Assembly: GCA_949316495.1 (NCBI GenBank)
Contig: OX439003.1
Coordinates: 56,855,879-56,919,878, forward strand
Source of the DNA: Amphiduros pacificus
Taxonomy: Eukaryota > Annelida > Polychaeta > Phyllodocida > Hesionidae
Reading direction: 5' to 3'
DNA length: 64,000 bases
The first letter of the stretch is position 1. Every line of letters starts with the position of its first letter. The position numbers and the translations under genes are program-made. Shown here piece after piece: positions 24,101-33,981 of this stretch. The notes under the pieces were generated by a model. The model was not told the origin of the DNA and ran no database searches. It saw nothing but the letters and a program-made list of their open reading frames with translations.

Positions 24101-27100
24101 ATTCTGGTCTGTAACCATTTTGGTCAGTGACATCAGTAATTAACATACTGGTCAGTGACATACCAGTTAGTGACATACTGGTCAGTGACATACTGGTCAG
24201 TGACATACTGGTCAGTGACATACTGGTCAGTGACATACTGGTCAGTGACATACTGGTCAGTGACATACTGGTCAGTGACATACTGGTCAGTGACATACTG
24301 GTCAGTGACATACTGGTCAGTGACATACTGGTCAGTGACATACTGGTCAGTGACATACTGGTCAGTGACATACTGGTCAGTGACATACTGGTCAGTGACA
24401 AAGATAATCTAAATAATAATGATAATGATTATAATACTACAGCTGTCACACACACTTTTCGTGGAAGGTAGGAGAGCGATTTTTCAATCAATCAGAGACC
24501 AGCTGACGATTGATCACAAGAAATGTCCATAGGAACAATAGTGGGAAAGGTGCATATAAGATCTGTTTGCATTTCAACCTTGCTAAACTCCAGAAATAGT
24601 TATAATATTTTCATATTACAATTTGATTATGGATATTGCATATTAATTTAAGTGTAACCTGAGTACATTCCGCATGAAGTGCCCCAGCCTGTTAGCCCAC
24701 ACTCCACACCCTTCTCATGTAAATATAGAGACCTTCAAAATGTGTTGAAAACTCTCTGTGATTGCCACATGATTAAACTTTGTTAATCACATTTCTTAGA
24801 TATTGCTATATTTTATTTAGCAGCTTTGAGTATGATAAGTTTCATCCTCCTACAAAAAAAAACCTAAATTGATATTTTTGATATTTACACAATTTTGTCT
24901 ACTTTTTGTATTGTTCAGGTCCGTCGGTGCAGTCTAATGAGGAGTATTGGAAGGAGCTGTGCTTTGGTCTGATCGGAGCATTGGCAGCAATCTGCATCCT
25001 GGCATTCATCTACGTTGTTATCACACAGATGAAGTCACGCTCCCACGAACACAAATCTATTTCTATTGCTGGTAAGTTGCCTTATTCAATTGTGTAAATC
25101 ATGGAAACAGAAAAATTATGATTTTCTAATTTGGTGGTCAGAAAAATAAATAAAAAGCCATCCATATGCTTCTGAATGCTTCATCAAACAACAGATCCAA
25201 CAGATACTGGCCAAAAAAGAGGACAGAAAAAAGATTGGAACCAATTTAGTTCTCACAGGGAACTTGGTTTGCCAGATTATGGAGTGTGTTAACCACCCAT
25301 CTTGAACTCTGGGTTGTTTACACCTCTTGTCAAACACACCTCAATGTGTGAATATCTCCCTGGTCTGCTTATCTTCACAAAAATAAGATCCTCCTGTTGC
25401 CCATTGATATAGAGAATCAGTGAATGATGACCGTGGAATAAGGAAAATGGTGCATGGTCTGAGGAATGTGGTGCACAGTCTTTGGGATATTATGTACGAC
25501 AGAGATAAAGGGGGAGATTTCAGAACTCTTAATGAGAAAATAGTGAATATACAGGAATCCCTGATTGAGCACTTTCCTTCAGCTCATCCTTGTGTCACTG
25601 GAGGTGCTGTGAGGGAATTCAATACAGCGTGACAGATCTATAAATCAATTTTGTTATGCCAGTGTAGAAGACCTTATGACAATCCTCCTGTTGCCATGTT
25701 GCACATGAGCTTTGGAAATATTTCAAACAAGAAAAAAGTAATATTCTTATGTGAGCAGGAAGTGGCAAAAGATGTAAACAAGTTTTTTTGGTTGTCAGTT
25801 TGCATTGTGTGTGCATGTGCATCACGTGTGCTACATGCAGCCCTGAAGGCGCCCCCTGAATGGGCCCTGGACACTGAAGGCACCCCCTGGATGGGCCCCT
25901 GGGCACCTTGCCTGGCCTGCTCCAGTTTATGTATTATCCTGCCACAAACAAAATACAAATTCATGAAGAAGAGATTAACAGAATTTGGCAGAAGGAAAAG
26001 AACTTTTATCATGTTTATATCCTGTAAGCCCGAATATTTATCAATTCTTTGCCATAATTCATTAGGAAGGTGAGAACCATATGTTTAGGTCCTTGCATAA
26101 ATATGTTTTTGGATGTTGGCATTTTTCTGCAAGTCTGGAAAGTTGAATAAAGATAGTGCTGACATCTGGGGGATGTCACACTGGCAACAAATTACTTGTG
26201 AAATGTTGTCTGTGAAAGCATTAATGGGTGGAAACACCAGGGTTTGATAATACACAGCAGATTGCATCCTTCTGAAAGAGAAACACACTACCATGGCTGT
26301 CACTCCCTCCCCAACCAAATCATCTCCCAACCTCACAGACAGAAATGCATTCTATTTTGTGATTTTGTGAAATGTTTAGCTGTGTTGTTGCCTTAGAATT
26401 GTGGATAAGTGTGAGATGGTGTTGACAAGGGTGTGTATGACAAGACAGGGGGGTGATCCAGGGTGCAAATCTGTCAACACGCAGGAGGCCTGCCAGGACG
26501 ATCCCACCCCAGGATCTGATCCTACCACAGGATCACCTCTCAAATCAAAACACTCTATGCCTCAGTCTTTGTTGTAGGCACAAATAACGGTCTCGTGTCA
26601 TGTTCACAAAAATCCACCAATTGATATGACAGATCTGAGATCTCGGCACTTAAATTCCAGAAATGTTTTTCTTAGTTCAAGTGGTGAGATTTGAGGGTTA
26701 CAGGATTTGGCTCTTACACATTTTATAAAGCCCTGTATCAGACTGCAGCTGTATCAGTCTGCACCTTTGAGCATGTAGAGATAAGCAGTGGTACAGTGCA
26801 GGCAGGCAAATTACCCCGGGTGATGAACCCTTACACCAACACTCACAGGGTGAATTGTGTGCTCCCCACCCAGGGGCAATAACAGGCACCTTCTTAAGAG
26901 TCCCAAAGGATCATATCCAACTGTTACCATAGCAACACGACAACTACAAGACACGATAAGATTACTGTGAAAGGGGATAGTCTTGGACTTTTTTCTATAA
27001 CACTGTACATGTTCACATTATCATTGCAACATTTGCAGCACCAAGTTCCTGAATTTTACAATCTGTTTAAAGTTCTGTAGAAGTGGACTGGTCACAGATC

Positions 27101-30100
27101 CCCTTTTTGTATGACACCCTTAATGTCAAGGGACGCCCCTTTTTGTGAGACACTTGTCAAACTTGAGGGACCCCACCTATATTATCTAGAGGAAAGGACA
27201 AGCCTTTGATGGAGGTTGTTATCTGGACATTAGGATCACCACAGTTCAGAGCCTTTGATGAGGATACTTAGTAGATAGATTATCTGACTGGCTGAGCATG
27301 AACACAAACCTTCCCCCACATCACTACAAACAACATGACATAATTTGCCAATTACTCTTGCCCATTAATTACCCCATATCAAAAGGAATTGGGGGTACTT
27401 AGAGGGGTTGCCAGAGGTGGGGGTATCTATTGGCACCCCTCTTGGTGCTCTCTGTATCATGTATAATCATGCTACAAAAAAAAGTGGCATCGAAGCGGGG
27501 GCATACCTGGCATAGAGAGCACAGTGTGGCCTAAATACCCCGACTCAATCTGTATCCTACCCCGAGTCAATCTGTATCCTACACCGAGTCAATCTGTATC
27601 CTACACCGAGTCAATCTGTATCCTACCCCGAGTCAATCTGTATCCTACACCGAGTCAATCTATATCCTACACCGAGTTAATCTGTATCCTACACCGAGTC
27701 AATCTGTATCCTACACCAAGTCGATCTGTATCCTACACCAAGTCGATCTGTATCCTACACCGAGTCAATCTGTATCCTACACCGAGTCAATCTGTATCCT
27801 ACCCCGAGTCAATCTGTATCCTACCCCGAGTCAATCTGTATCCTACACCGAGTCAATCTGTATCCTACACCAAGTCGATCTGTATCCTACACCGAGTCAA
27901 TCTGTATCCTACACCGAGTCAATCTGTATCCTACCCCGAGTCAATCTGTATCCTACCCCGAGTCAATCTGTATCCTACACCAAGTCGATCTGTATCCTAC
28001 ACCGAGTCAATCTGTATCCTACACCGAGTCAATCTGTATCCTACCCCGAGTCAATCTGTATCCTACCCCGAGTCAATCTGTATCCTACACCAAGTCGATC
28101 TGTATCCTACACCGAGTCAATCTGTATCCTACACCGAGTCAATCTGTATCCTACCCCGAGTCAATCTGTATCCTACACCGAGTCAATCTATATCCTACAC
28201 CGAGTCAATCTGTATCCTACACCGAGTCAATCTGTATCCTACACCGAGTCAATCTGTATCCTACACTGAGTCAATCTGTATCCTACACCGAGTCAATCTG
28301 TATCCTATACCGCTGCTTGCTCATCATCAGAAACTGCTGTCATACACCCGCACCAGCCCACAAAAAATGCTGCATGTATGCCAAGCATGTCTTGGATCCT
28401 GTGGATATTCTTATATGTTCCATATGAAGTGAGGTACACCCCCTCAGCTTCATATCAGCAAATATCAACAGATACGCTGACACAGAAAAGCAACTTTTTC
28501 ACATATATTTTCCTTTTTATTTTTTTTCTTTGTTTGAATTGGTTAAAGATAATATTTTGATAATAACACTTGCTTCACTGGATGATGATTTTGAAAATAT
28601 ATCACAGGACAACTTTCAGCAAGGGAGGGAATTTTTAATGTTGGTTGTCTCTGACAGAGTCCAAAATGTTCGGCAGATGTGTGAGTAGTGGTCGGCTTGA
28701 TGTTTGCCTTCTTTTACCTGGCAAGAATGTGCACTAGCATTCCATCTTCTCTATTTTGGGTGTTGAAATACCTGACAGTCTTACAGAGACCCTGAAATCT
28801 GGGTTAACAACCTCAGGAAATTAATAATAAAAGTAAATTTGTAAATGTATACAAATCTGTAGAGTTGATAAAATGAACATTAATTCATGAAAAAGGCCCA
28901 ATTGTTTGTTGCAATCAAATTTTACTTGGGTGTGAAGAAGGTTTTCACAGTAAGAAGTGTTCAGAGAAAATGTGTTGGGTTCAAAACCGATAAAAAGTTC
29001 AAGGGTAATGGACTAAAAATAGGCAGTTTGTTTCCTATAATAGAACATGGAAGAGGAAAATAGATGACGGTAGCAATGCCTGGCATCCCACATCAAATCC
29101 CAATTATTATGGTTTATACTGAATAAATAATTACCGGCTGCAAGTCTGAATATACACTAATAATTCTTGGCAAAAGTGTGTCAATGATATGTCTCAATTC
29201 TTGAAAACCATGTGATTAAACGTAAATGTATTAAATGTAAGATACAGTCTAGAGATGTTATCTCGGTCTGATGATATCCTGATCTGAGGTGGTTCCAGTA
29301 TAGACCAGGGATGACCTGTGAGGTGGTTCCAGTATAGACCAGGGATGACCTGTGAGGTGGTTCCAGTATAGACCAGGGATGACCTGTGAGGTGGTTCCAG
29401 TATAGACCAGGGATGACCTGTGAGGTGGTTCCAGTATAGACCAGGGATGACCTGTGAGGTGGTTCCAGTATAGACCAGGGATGACCTGTGAGGTGGTTCC
29501 AGTATAGACCAGGGATGACCTGTGAGGTGGTTCCAGTATAGACCAGGGATGACCTGTGAGGTGGTTCCAGTATAGACCAGGGATGACCTGTGAGGTGGTT
29601 CCAGTATAGACCAGGGATGACCTGTGAGGTGGTTCCAGTATAGACAAGGGATGACCTGCGTGTTCTATACGTGTTCTATACGACTACCTTGTGAATGTGT
29701 AGTAGTAGTAGTAGTGGCATGGAGTGAATGCCCGACAGGTAAGTGGGAGAGCATGGCTATTCCTGGCGATGATTCTCCCGCAGGAAGTGGATGACAGCAG
29801 ACATATAGAATGTACAAAGGCATAGTTGAGATCTGGGTGTGCAGTCACTTCCTGCCGATGATCTCATCCCCACATCAATCTCGTCATCAACCATCTGCAT
29901 TTAACTTGCCACTTTTTGTCTGCACATATTTGTTGTGGACTTCAACATCATATTTAGTACCACACTGTCAGGGTCAAATTGTAAAATGGGATTCTGGTGT
30001 CAAGATCATGTGGAGGCCAAAGAGGAGATTTGATTAGAAAGTATCCTGCTTATATTAGCATGGAGGTGTGCTACACAGCTGAGAGGAGATAGGAGATAAA

Positions 30101-33100
30101 CATGACTCATCCTGAACCATGTACAGTGGCGCCTCCCTCAGAATCATTCTACTTTACACTGCTGAGAGGAGATAGGAGATAGACATGACTCATCCTGAAC
30201 CATGTACAGTGGTGCCTCCCTCAGAGTCATTCTACTTTACACAGCTGAGAGGAGATAGGAGATAGACATGACTCATCCTGAACCATGTACAGTGGCCCCT
30301 CCCTCAGAGTCATTCTACTTTACACTGCTGAGAGGAGATAGGAGATAGACATGACTCATCCTGAACCGTGTACAGTGGCCCCTCCCTGAGAGTCATTCTA
30401 CTTTACACCGCTGAGAGGAGATAGGAGATAGGCATGACTCATCCTGAACCATGTACAGTGGCCCCTCCCTGAGAATCATTCTACTTTACACAGCTGAGAG
30501 GAGATAGGAGATAGACATGACTCATCCTGAACCGTGTACAGTGGCCCCTCCCTGAGAGTCATTCTACTTTACACCGCTGAGAGGAGATAGGAGATAGGCA
30601 TGACTCATCCTGAACCATGTACAGTGGCCCCTCCCTGAGAGTCATTCTACTTTACACAGCTGAGAGGAGATAGGAGATAGACATGACTCACCCTGAACCG
30701 TGTACAGTGGCCCCTCTCTCAGAGTCATTCTACTTTACACAGCTGAGAGGAGATAGGAGATAGACATGACTCATCCTGAACCATGTACAGTGGCCCCTCT
30801 CTCAGAGTCATTCTACTTTACACAGCTGAGAGGAGATAGGAGATAGACATGACTCATCCTGAACCATGTACAGTGGCGCCTCCCTCAGAGTCATTCTACT
30901 TTACACAGCTGAGAGGAGATAGGAGATAGACATGACTCATCCTGAACCATGTACAGTGGCCCCTCCCTCAGAGTCATTCTACTTTACACAGCTGAGAGGA
31001 GATAGGAGATAGACATGACTCATCCTGAACCATGTACAGTGGCCCCTCCCTCAGAGTCATTCTACTTTACACAGCTGAGAGGAGATAGGAGATAGACATG
31101 ACTCATCCTGAACCATGTACAGTGGCCCCTCCCTGAGAGTCATTCTACTTTACACAGCTGAGAGGAGATAGGAGATAGGCATGACTCATCCTGAACCGTG
31201 TACAGTGGCGCCTCCCTCAGAGTCATTCTACTTTACACAGCTGAGAGGAGATAGGAGATAGACATGACTCATCCTGAACCATGTACAGTGGCCCCTCCCT
31301 GAGAGTCATTCTACTTTACACAGCTGAGAGGAGATAGGAGATAGACATGACTCATCCTGAACCATGTACAGTGGCCCCTCCCTGAGAGTCATTCTACTTT
31401 ACACAGCTGAGAGGAGATAGGAGATAGACATGACTCATCCTGAACCGTGTACAGTGGCGCCTCCCTCAGAATCATTCTACTTTACACTGCTGACGGAGAT
31501 AGGAGATAGACATGACTCATCCTGAACCGTGTACAGTGGCGCCTCCCTCAGAGTCATTCTACTTTACACAGCTGAGAGGAGATAGGAGATAGACATGACT
31601 CATCCTGAACCGTGTACAGTGGCGCCTCCCTCAGAGTCATTCTACTTTACTAATAAAAGATGCAGTATTTGTTTGCAGTTGTTGTGGTAAAAAAATTATA
31701 AATTATACAGAGTTAAATGAGACTAGGTCTGCTCATGGTGCTCTGCTATTAAACTCTCACGATTTGTTTAAACCTGTCTTCTGGGCCATTAGGGCAGTGT
31801 GTCTTAAAGTCCAGGACATTATTTTTTTCAAAATCAGTAGATAATTTTATTAAACAAAATTTCTTATATTTATGTCCCAACAAATGGCTCAAAAGGCAGG
31901 TACATATATAAATATATATTTATTCATATTTGAGTCTCCTTGCATTGATCCCGAGAGTTTGAATCATGTTAGAGGTCATGGTGAACTTCACTGCTCCAAC
32001 TGTGTCAGAGGTCAGGGGTCATTGTGATAGGTTCTGTGCAGAAGGACTGTGGGATGGGTATGCTGATGGGGCTGTCATTACATCCTTCATATCCTCAGAG
32101 CTGTGCATGTCAGGGTAGGTCTGTGACCCCAGCTTCTCTGCCCACTGTGCTCCTCCTCAAACCAAACCTCAACCCACAATCACCACCACAGACAACCACA
32201 TCATATCACAGCTTACCAGACAGGCAAGGCCTCAGCTTTGTCTCTGCCCTCTATATTAATACCAATGCCTCATGTCATACTCCTGTGTACTTGTATGTGG
32301 CATCTGCAAGGTATTTTCATGGGTTATATATTGACTAATAGCTACCGGTATATAGATGTAGTGATGATGCTGACAGCAGATGCTGCTCCAGCTGCCTGTG
32401 AACATATGCTCTAAACACCGCGATAATCATATGGTCAGTTGTTGTAATTTAAAATTTAATTCTTACTTTGCCCTGATGACCAAAGCCAGCTATAAGACAT
32501 TTCAGTATTTGACAATTTTTTTTTCTTCCAAGACATTCAGAGAAACATCAGACATATGATTCATGATCTTTTGTCATACATTTTAGTGTAGGACTTGTGT
32601 GCTGTACTATAAAATTTCTGTTTGAAAATTCTGAATTCTTGAAAGGCAATAAATTGAAATACCTGCATATACTTTGAGCGTATACTTTGAGCGCTTAATT
32701 CAAAGTTGCCCTTCAGCAGTGATTAATGAAAGACTTTGTTCAGGTCTGTGTGACGGCAGTGCACGTGTGGCTGCATTATTGTGCACAAGCCTGGAGTGAC
32801 CGCTTGAATAAACCTGGCCTGGCTGGAACTATCAAAGACCTGGACTGACCGCTTGAATAAACCTGCCCTGGGTGGAACTATCAAAGACCTGGACTGACCG
32901 CTTGAATAAACCTGGCCTGGGTGGAACTATCAAAGACCTGGAATGACTGCTTGAATATGCCTGACCTGGCGGGAACTATTACAAGCCTGGAGTGACCTGG
33001 CGGGAACCATCACAGGTTGGGTGTGACCGCTTGAATAATTGGGCGTGGCGGGAACCATCACAGGTCCGGAGTGACTTACTGAACAATGGTGCCTGGCAGA

Positions 33101-33981
33101 TACTGTCAAACTATGCAGTTCTTGCTTCAGAGCATTCACACCTTTTTGTCTGTACTCAAGTCATAATTTAAGTCCTTATATCAACAATTTAACCGTTATA
33201 GAATAGCCAGGATTGAATTCAATGACACATCTCTGCCAAATCCCCAGAACATTTGCTTAAGTGATAAAGAATAGGACTCACTTATGTAATTTGGGGCACA
33301 ATGTGTCTGGACATCATGGTGGGGTATAGAGGGGGTTGCAATCCTGAAAGGGGTAAGGATTGTTTGAGATGTGAGGAAGATGATAAATCCACAGTGGGTT
33401 GCATCAGCTCACAATGTAATGTTACCAAGGTAGATTGGCTGGGCAAACAAAGAAGTGTGCTGTGAAGGACCACCTGGGTAGTTAGCCGCATATCAGGCTT
33501 CATACCAGGCCTCATACCAGGACTCACATCACACAGACAAATTGGCCATAGTCAATGGTTAATTGATGTAAATTTTGATTGACATGTACATGGTTTAGAT
33601 TATTTGTTATTCTTATGTGTCTTTTCTTTTCTTTTTACAGATTCAGATGACCCAACCATCTACTACAGAACCAGAGTGTTTTCTGGAGATGATCTGAGCT
33701 CGGCAGAATGCCATGGCAACCTGGGCCGAAGTGAGGTGACCATCAACAAGGGGAGCAGCAAGCTGCGGTTCCTACGTAAGATATTTGGCGCGAGGAGTAA
33801 TGGCTACTTCAGCGAGGTGTGTGAGGTGGATTCAAGGGGACTCTTGCCGCTACATATAATACCAAACCAGGATTCTCCTGATCTGGGAACACCAAGAAAT
33901 CTCAGCCGGTTACTTGCTCCGGTACCGATACATTCCGTGAGCACAGACAGTGGCCTCAGTGCCGGCAGTTCCATGCTATGA
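8757..33981 (+). CDS. TNF-receptor-superfamily-like type I membrane protein (three coding exons)
   Basis: Joining 8757-9198, 24919-25071 and 33641-33981 gives 311 codons plus stop; both introns are phase 1 with GT..AG ends. Predicted order: signal peptide (about residues 12-32), one cysteine-rich domain (cysteines 46, 63, 66, 69, 79, 87), a Ser/Thr/Gln-rich stalk to about 160, one transmembrane helix (about 161-183), and a 128-residue cytoplasmic tail. The six-cysteine CPKG...CxxCxxC...C...DTVC pattern is that of a TNFR repeat. The family binds TNF-like trimers at the cell surface and signals through TRAF or death-domain adaptors. No death domain is visible; PNQDS in the tail loosely fits a PxQxS/T TRAF-binding motif. 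Single-repeat receptors such as Wengen, Grindelwald, BCMA or Fn14 are comparable; I cannot assign an orthologue. The introns total about 24 kb and hold another gene and large arrays. Confidence 0.75.
9724..10115. repeat. About 30-bp minisatellite in TNFR-like intron 1
   Basis: Degenerate units contain GGTACTGCAGATT followed by GGGATGTCATGGTAA or AGGATATCATATTATA variants, roughly 12 copies. Divergence between units is higher than in most arrays of the window, so this one looks older. Confidence 0.8.
10116..16430. other. Intron 1 of the TNFR-like gene, first part
   Basis: No exon recognised. It holds an AT-rich alternating TATA tract at about 10995-11080 and short open frames without family features. 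The 5' flank of the nested fucosyltransferase gene lies at its right end. Confidence 0.6.
10995..11080. repeat. AT-dinucleotide-rich tract
   Basis: Alternating TA runs separated by TTATATTTATT and CCATATA pieces; simple-sequence DNA with cruciform potential. Confidence 0.85.
16455..17633 (+). CDS. GT11-family (galactoside alpha-1,2-type) fucosyltransferase, single exon
   Basis: A 392-residue type II Golgi enzyme is predicted: short cytoplasmic end, signal-anchor helix (about residues 20-37, RRILLGSLAVNFILTVI), stem and catalytic domain. GT11 hallmarks are present: GRLGNQLFKFA (112-122), GFFQSWKYF (199-207), HIRLGD (252-257, for the usual HxRRGD nucleotide-sugar motif), TDDLNW (296-301) and the C-terminal CRHSLMTVGTFGWW block (340-353). 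Such enzymes move fucose from GDP-fucose onto galactose of glycans. N-glycosylation sequons occur at NKT, NKS, NRT and NIT. Length fits FUT1/2-type proteins. An in-frame stop lies seven codons upstream, so the start is 16455 or the ATGs at 16491/16506, all before the anchor. The gene is intronless, complete, and nested on the same strand in the receptor's intron 1. Candidate poly(A) signals AATAAA occur at about 18294 and 18493. Confidence 0.9.
   Translation: MVHLRRCYIGITMLNREMIRRILLGSLAVNFILTVIRHFPGLPSTPVMVVRNSPHLLKMNKTGYTTLFDGSTTHTINTPTVPTLDVAKQKAEIKTMYNKSSDKCVIYVKSAGRLGNQLFKFASVYGIVMDNIPVCALVLGSSFSDIKELFPKVDFLITAIPYNELRVKVDEHGMFAAFTGDSHFKDFYQSRFQRTYVTGFFQSWKYFQNRTGPLREMLQLSPKYKEHANRYFKSILKNITLDKGDITFVGVHIRLGDLKRPVNKKYGYRMATPDYIRKAMSYFEDKYKNVHFIVATDDLNWVKSNVNLTPNIHLIAEERKKLHLRDEDARNDDFAILTQCRHSLMTVGTFGWWASWLTGGDVVYYHSPVHPGSKLSMGFNNKDHFPPSWIPM
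17639..17720 (+). mobile_element. tRNA-derived SINE head
   Basis: Starting six bases after the fucosyltransferase stop codon there are an RNA polymerase III A box, TGGCTCAGTTGG (17651-17662), and a B box, GGTTTGAATCC (17688-17698), spaced as in a tRNA. The flanking ends do not pair into an acceptor stem, so this is a SINE head and not a working tRNA gene. The body probably continues to about 17900 but its limit is unclear. It would lie in the 3' UTR of the enzyme gene. Confidence 0.7.
17900..19140. other. Probable 3' UTR/flank of the fucosyltransferase gene and intronic DNA
   Basis: AT-rich, no open frame of interest. AATAAA-type signals at about 18294 and 18493 may end the fucosyltransferase transcript. 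The rest belongs to intron 1 of the receptor gene. Confidence 0.5.
19147..21445. repeat. 25-bp minisatellite, about 92 units
   Basis: The unit begins TTCACCTTCTTCTCACC and continues with a variable GCTCTTGT/ACTCTTGT/GGCTTTTGT end. Plus-strand units are almost purely pyrimidine and contain no stop in any frame. Because 25 is not divisible by 3, all three plus frames stay open for hundreds of codons and spell the same cyclic peptide (…HRSCFTFFSPLLFHLL…). These frames are not genes. A few units are shortened or carry TTTTCCTGG at the array ends (19150 and 21220). Confidence 0.97.
21446..22863. other. Intron 1 of the TNFR-like gene, middle
   Basis: Unique AT-rich DNA between two minisatellites; no exon, RNA gene or element recognised. 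The open frames at 22261-22777 have no family features. Confidence 0.6.
22864..23815. repeat. 41-bp minisatellite, about 23 units
   Basis: Units share CCCCAACCAGCAGGGTAAAT and GTGCATCTCTC. They differ at one block, AGGGACATA in most left-hand units and ATCTACGTA, ATCTATGTA or ATCTTTGTA in right-hand ones. The two classes are partly intermixed between 23160 and 23520. Confidence 0.95.
24124..24400. repeat. 15-bp minisatellite, about 18 units
   Basis: Unit CATACTGGTCAGTGA, nearly perfect from 24170 onward with slightly divergent first units. A multiple of three, so it produces open frames on both strands that are not genes. Confidence 0.95.
24401..24918. other. End of TNFR-like intron 1
   Basis: AT-rich, closing with a T-rich tract and TTGTTCAG at 24911-24918. 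Nothing else recognised. Confidence 0.6.
24919..25071 (+). CDS. TNFR-like gene, exon 2: transmembrane segment
   Basis: The exon is framed by acceptor TTGTTCAG and donor GCTG|GTAAGT, and both ends fit phase 1. It encodes a short juxtamembrane piece (NEEYWKELC) and then a clean helix, FGLIGALAAICILAFIYVVI, followed by basic residues (QMKSRSHEHK) as expected for the cytoplasmic side of a type I membrane protein. At 153 bases it is a whole-codon cassette, so skipping it would keep frame and yield a soluble form; that is only a possibility. Confidence 0.8.
25072..27535. other. TNFR-like intron 2, first part
   Basis: No exon recognised. A short imperfect duplication of CCCCCTGAATGGGCCC/CCCCCTGGATGGGCCC lies near 25850-25905. 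Open frames here overlap on opposite strands without family features. Confidence 0.6.
27536..28313. repeat. 22-bp minisatellite with higher-order structure, about 35 units
   Basis: Unit AGTCAATCTGTATCCTACAC plus CG. Variants ACCCCG and CCAAGTCG recur in a fixed order, giving a 110-bp (five-unit) higher-order repeat seen about three times between 27860 and 28180. The long plus-strand open frame is a by-product of the stop-free unit. Confidence 0.95.
28314..29284. other. TNFR-like intron 2, unique DNA
   Basis: AT-rich sequence without a recognisable feature. Confidence 0.6.
29285..29652. repeat. 34-bp minisatellite, about 11 units
   Basis: Nearly identical units containing GAGGTGGTTCCAGTATAGAC then CAGGGATGACCTGT. 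High identity suggests recent expansion. The minus-strand open frame across it is a repeat artefact. Confidence 0.95.
30070..31655. repeat. 83-bp minisatellite, 19 units, each with an AP-1-like site
   Basis: Units begin GCTGAGAGGAGATAGGAGAT and contain CATGACTCATCC, GTACAGTGGC and TCATTCTACTTTACAC. Every one of 19 units retains TGACTCA, the AP-1/bZIP consensus (18 as ATGACTCAT, one followed by CACCC), and two AGATAG/GGATAG GATA-type cores. Variable positions are few (for example CCATG/CCGTG, GCGCC/GCCCC, CAG/GAG). One unit near 31490 is 2 bp shorter. Confidence 0.95.
31656..32778. other. TNFR-like intron 2, unique DNA
   Basis: No exon or RNA gene recognised. The small open frame at 32024-32338 has no family features. 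Confidence 0.6.
32779..33095. repeat. About 49-bp minisatellite, six degenerate units
   Basis: Units contain GACCGCTTGAATAAACCTG and GGAACTATCAAAGACCTGGA. Copies diverge toward the right, where AGACC becomes CAGGT and the spacing changes. Confidence 0.85.
33641..33981 (+). CDS. TNFR-like gene, exon 3: cytoplasmic tail and stop
   Basis: The exon follows a strong polypyrimidine tract and acceptor CTTTTTACAG, completes a split Asp codon and reads 112 residues to TGA. The tail has a basic patch (KLRFLRKIFGARS), a PNQDSP segment that may serve TRAF binding, and a serine-rich end (STDSGLSAGSSML). No death domain or other known fold is visible. An AATAAA lies about 55 bp after the stop at about 34036, but the true 3' end may be farther on. 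Confidence 0.8.

Noticed and set aside
25651-26073. Overlapping frames on both strands of intron 2
   Set aside because: Mutual shadows without family features; they contain no splice-compatible ends for the receptor gene.
27524-28432. 302-codon plus-strand open frame
   Set aside because: By-product of the 22-bp stop-free unit; peptide cycles with the DNA unit and has no domain.
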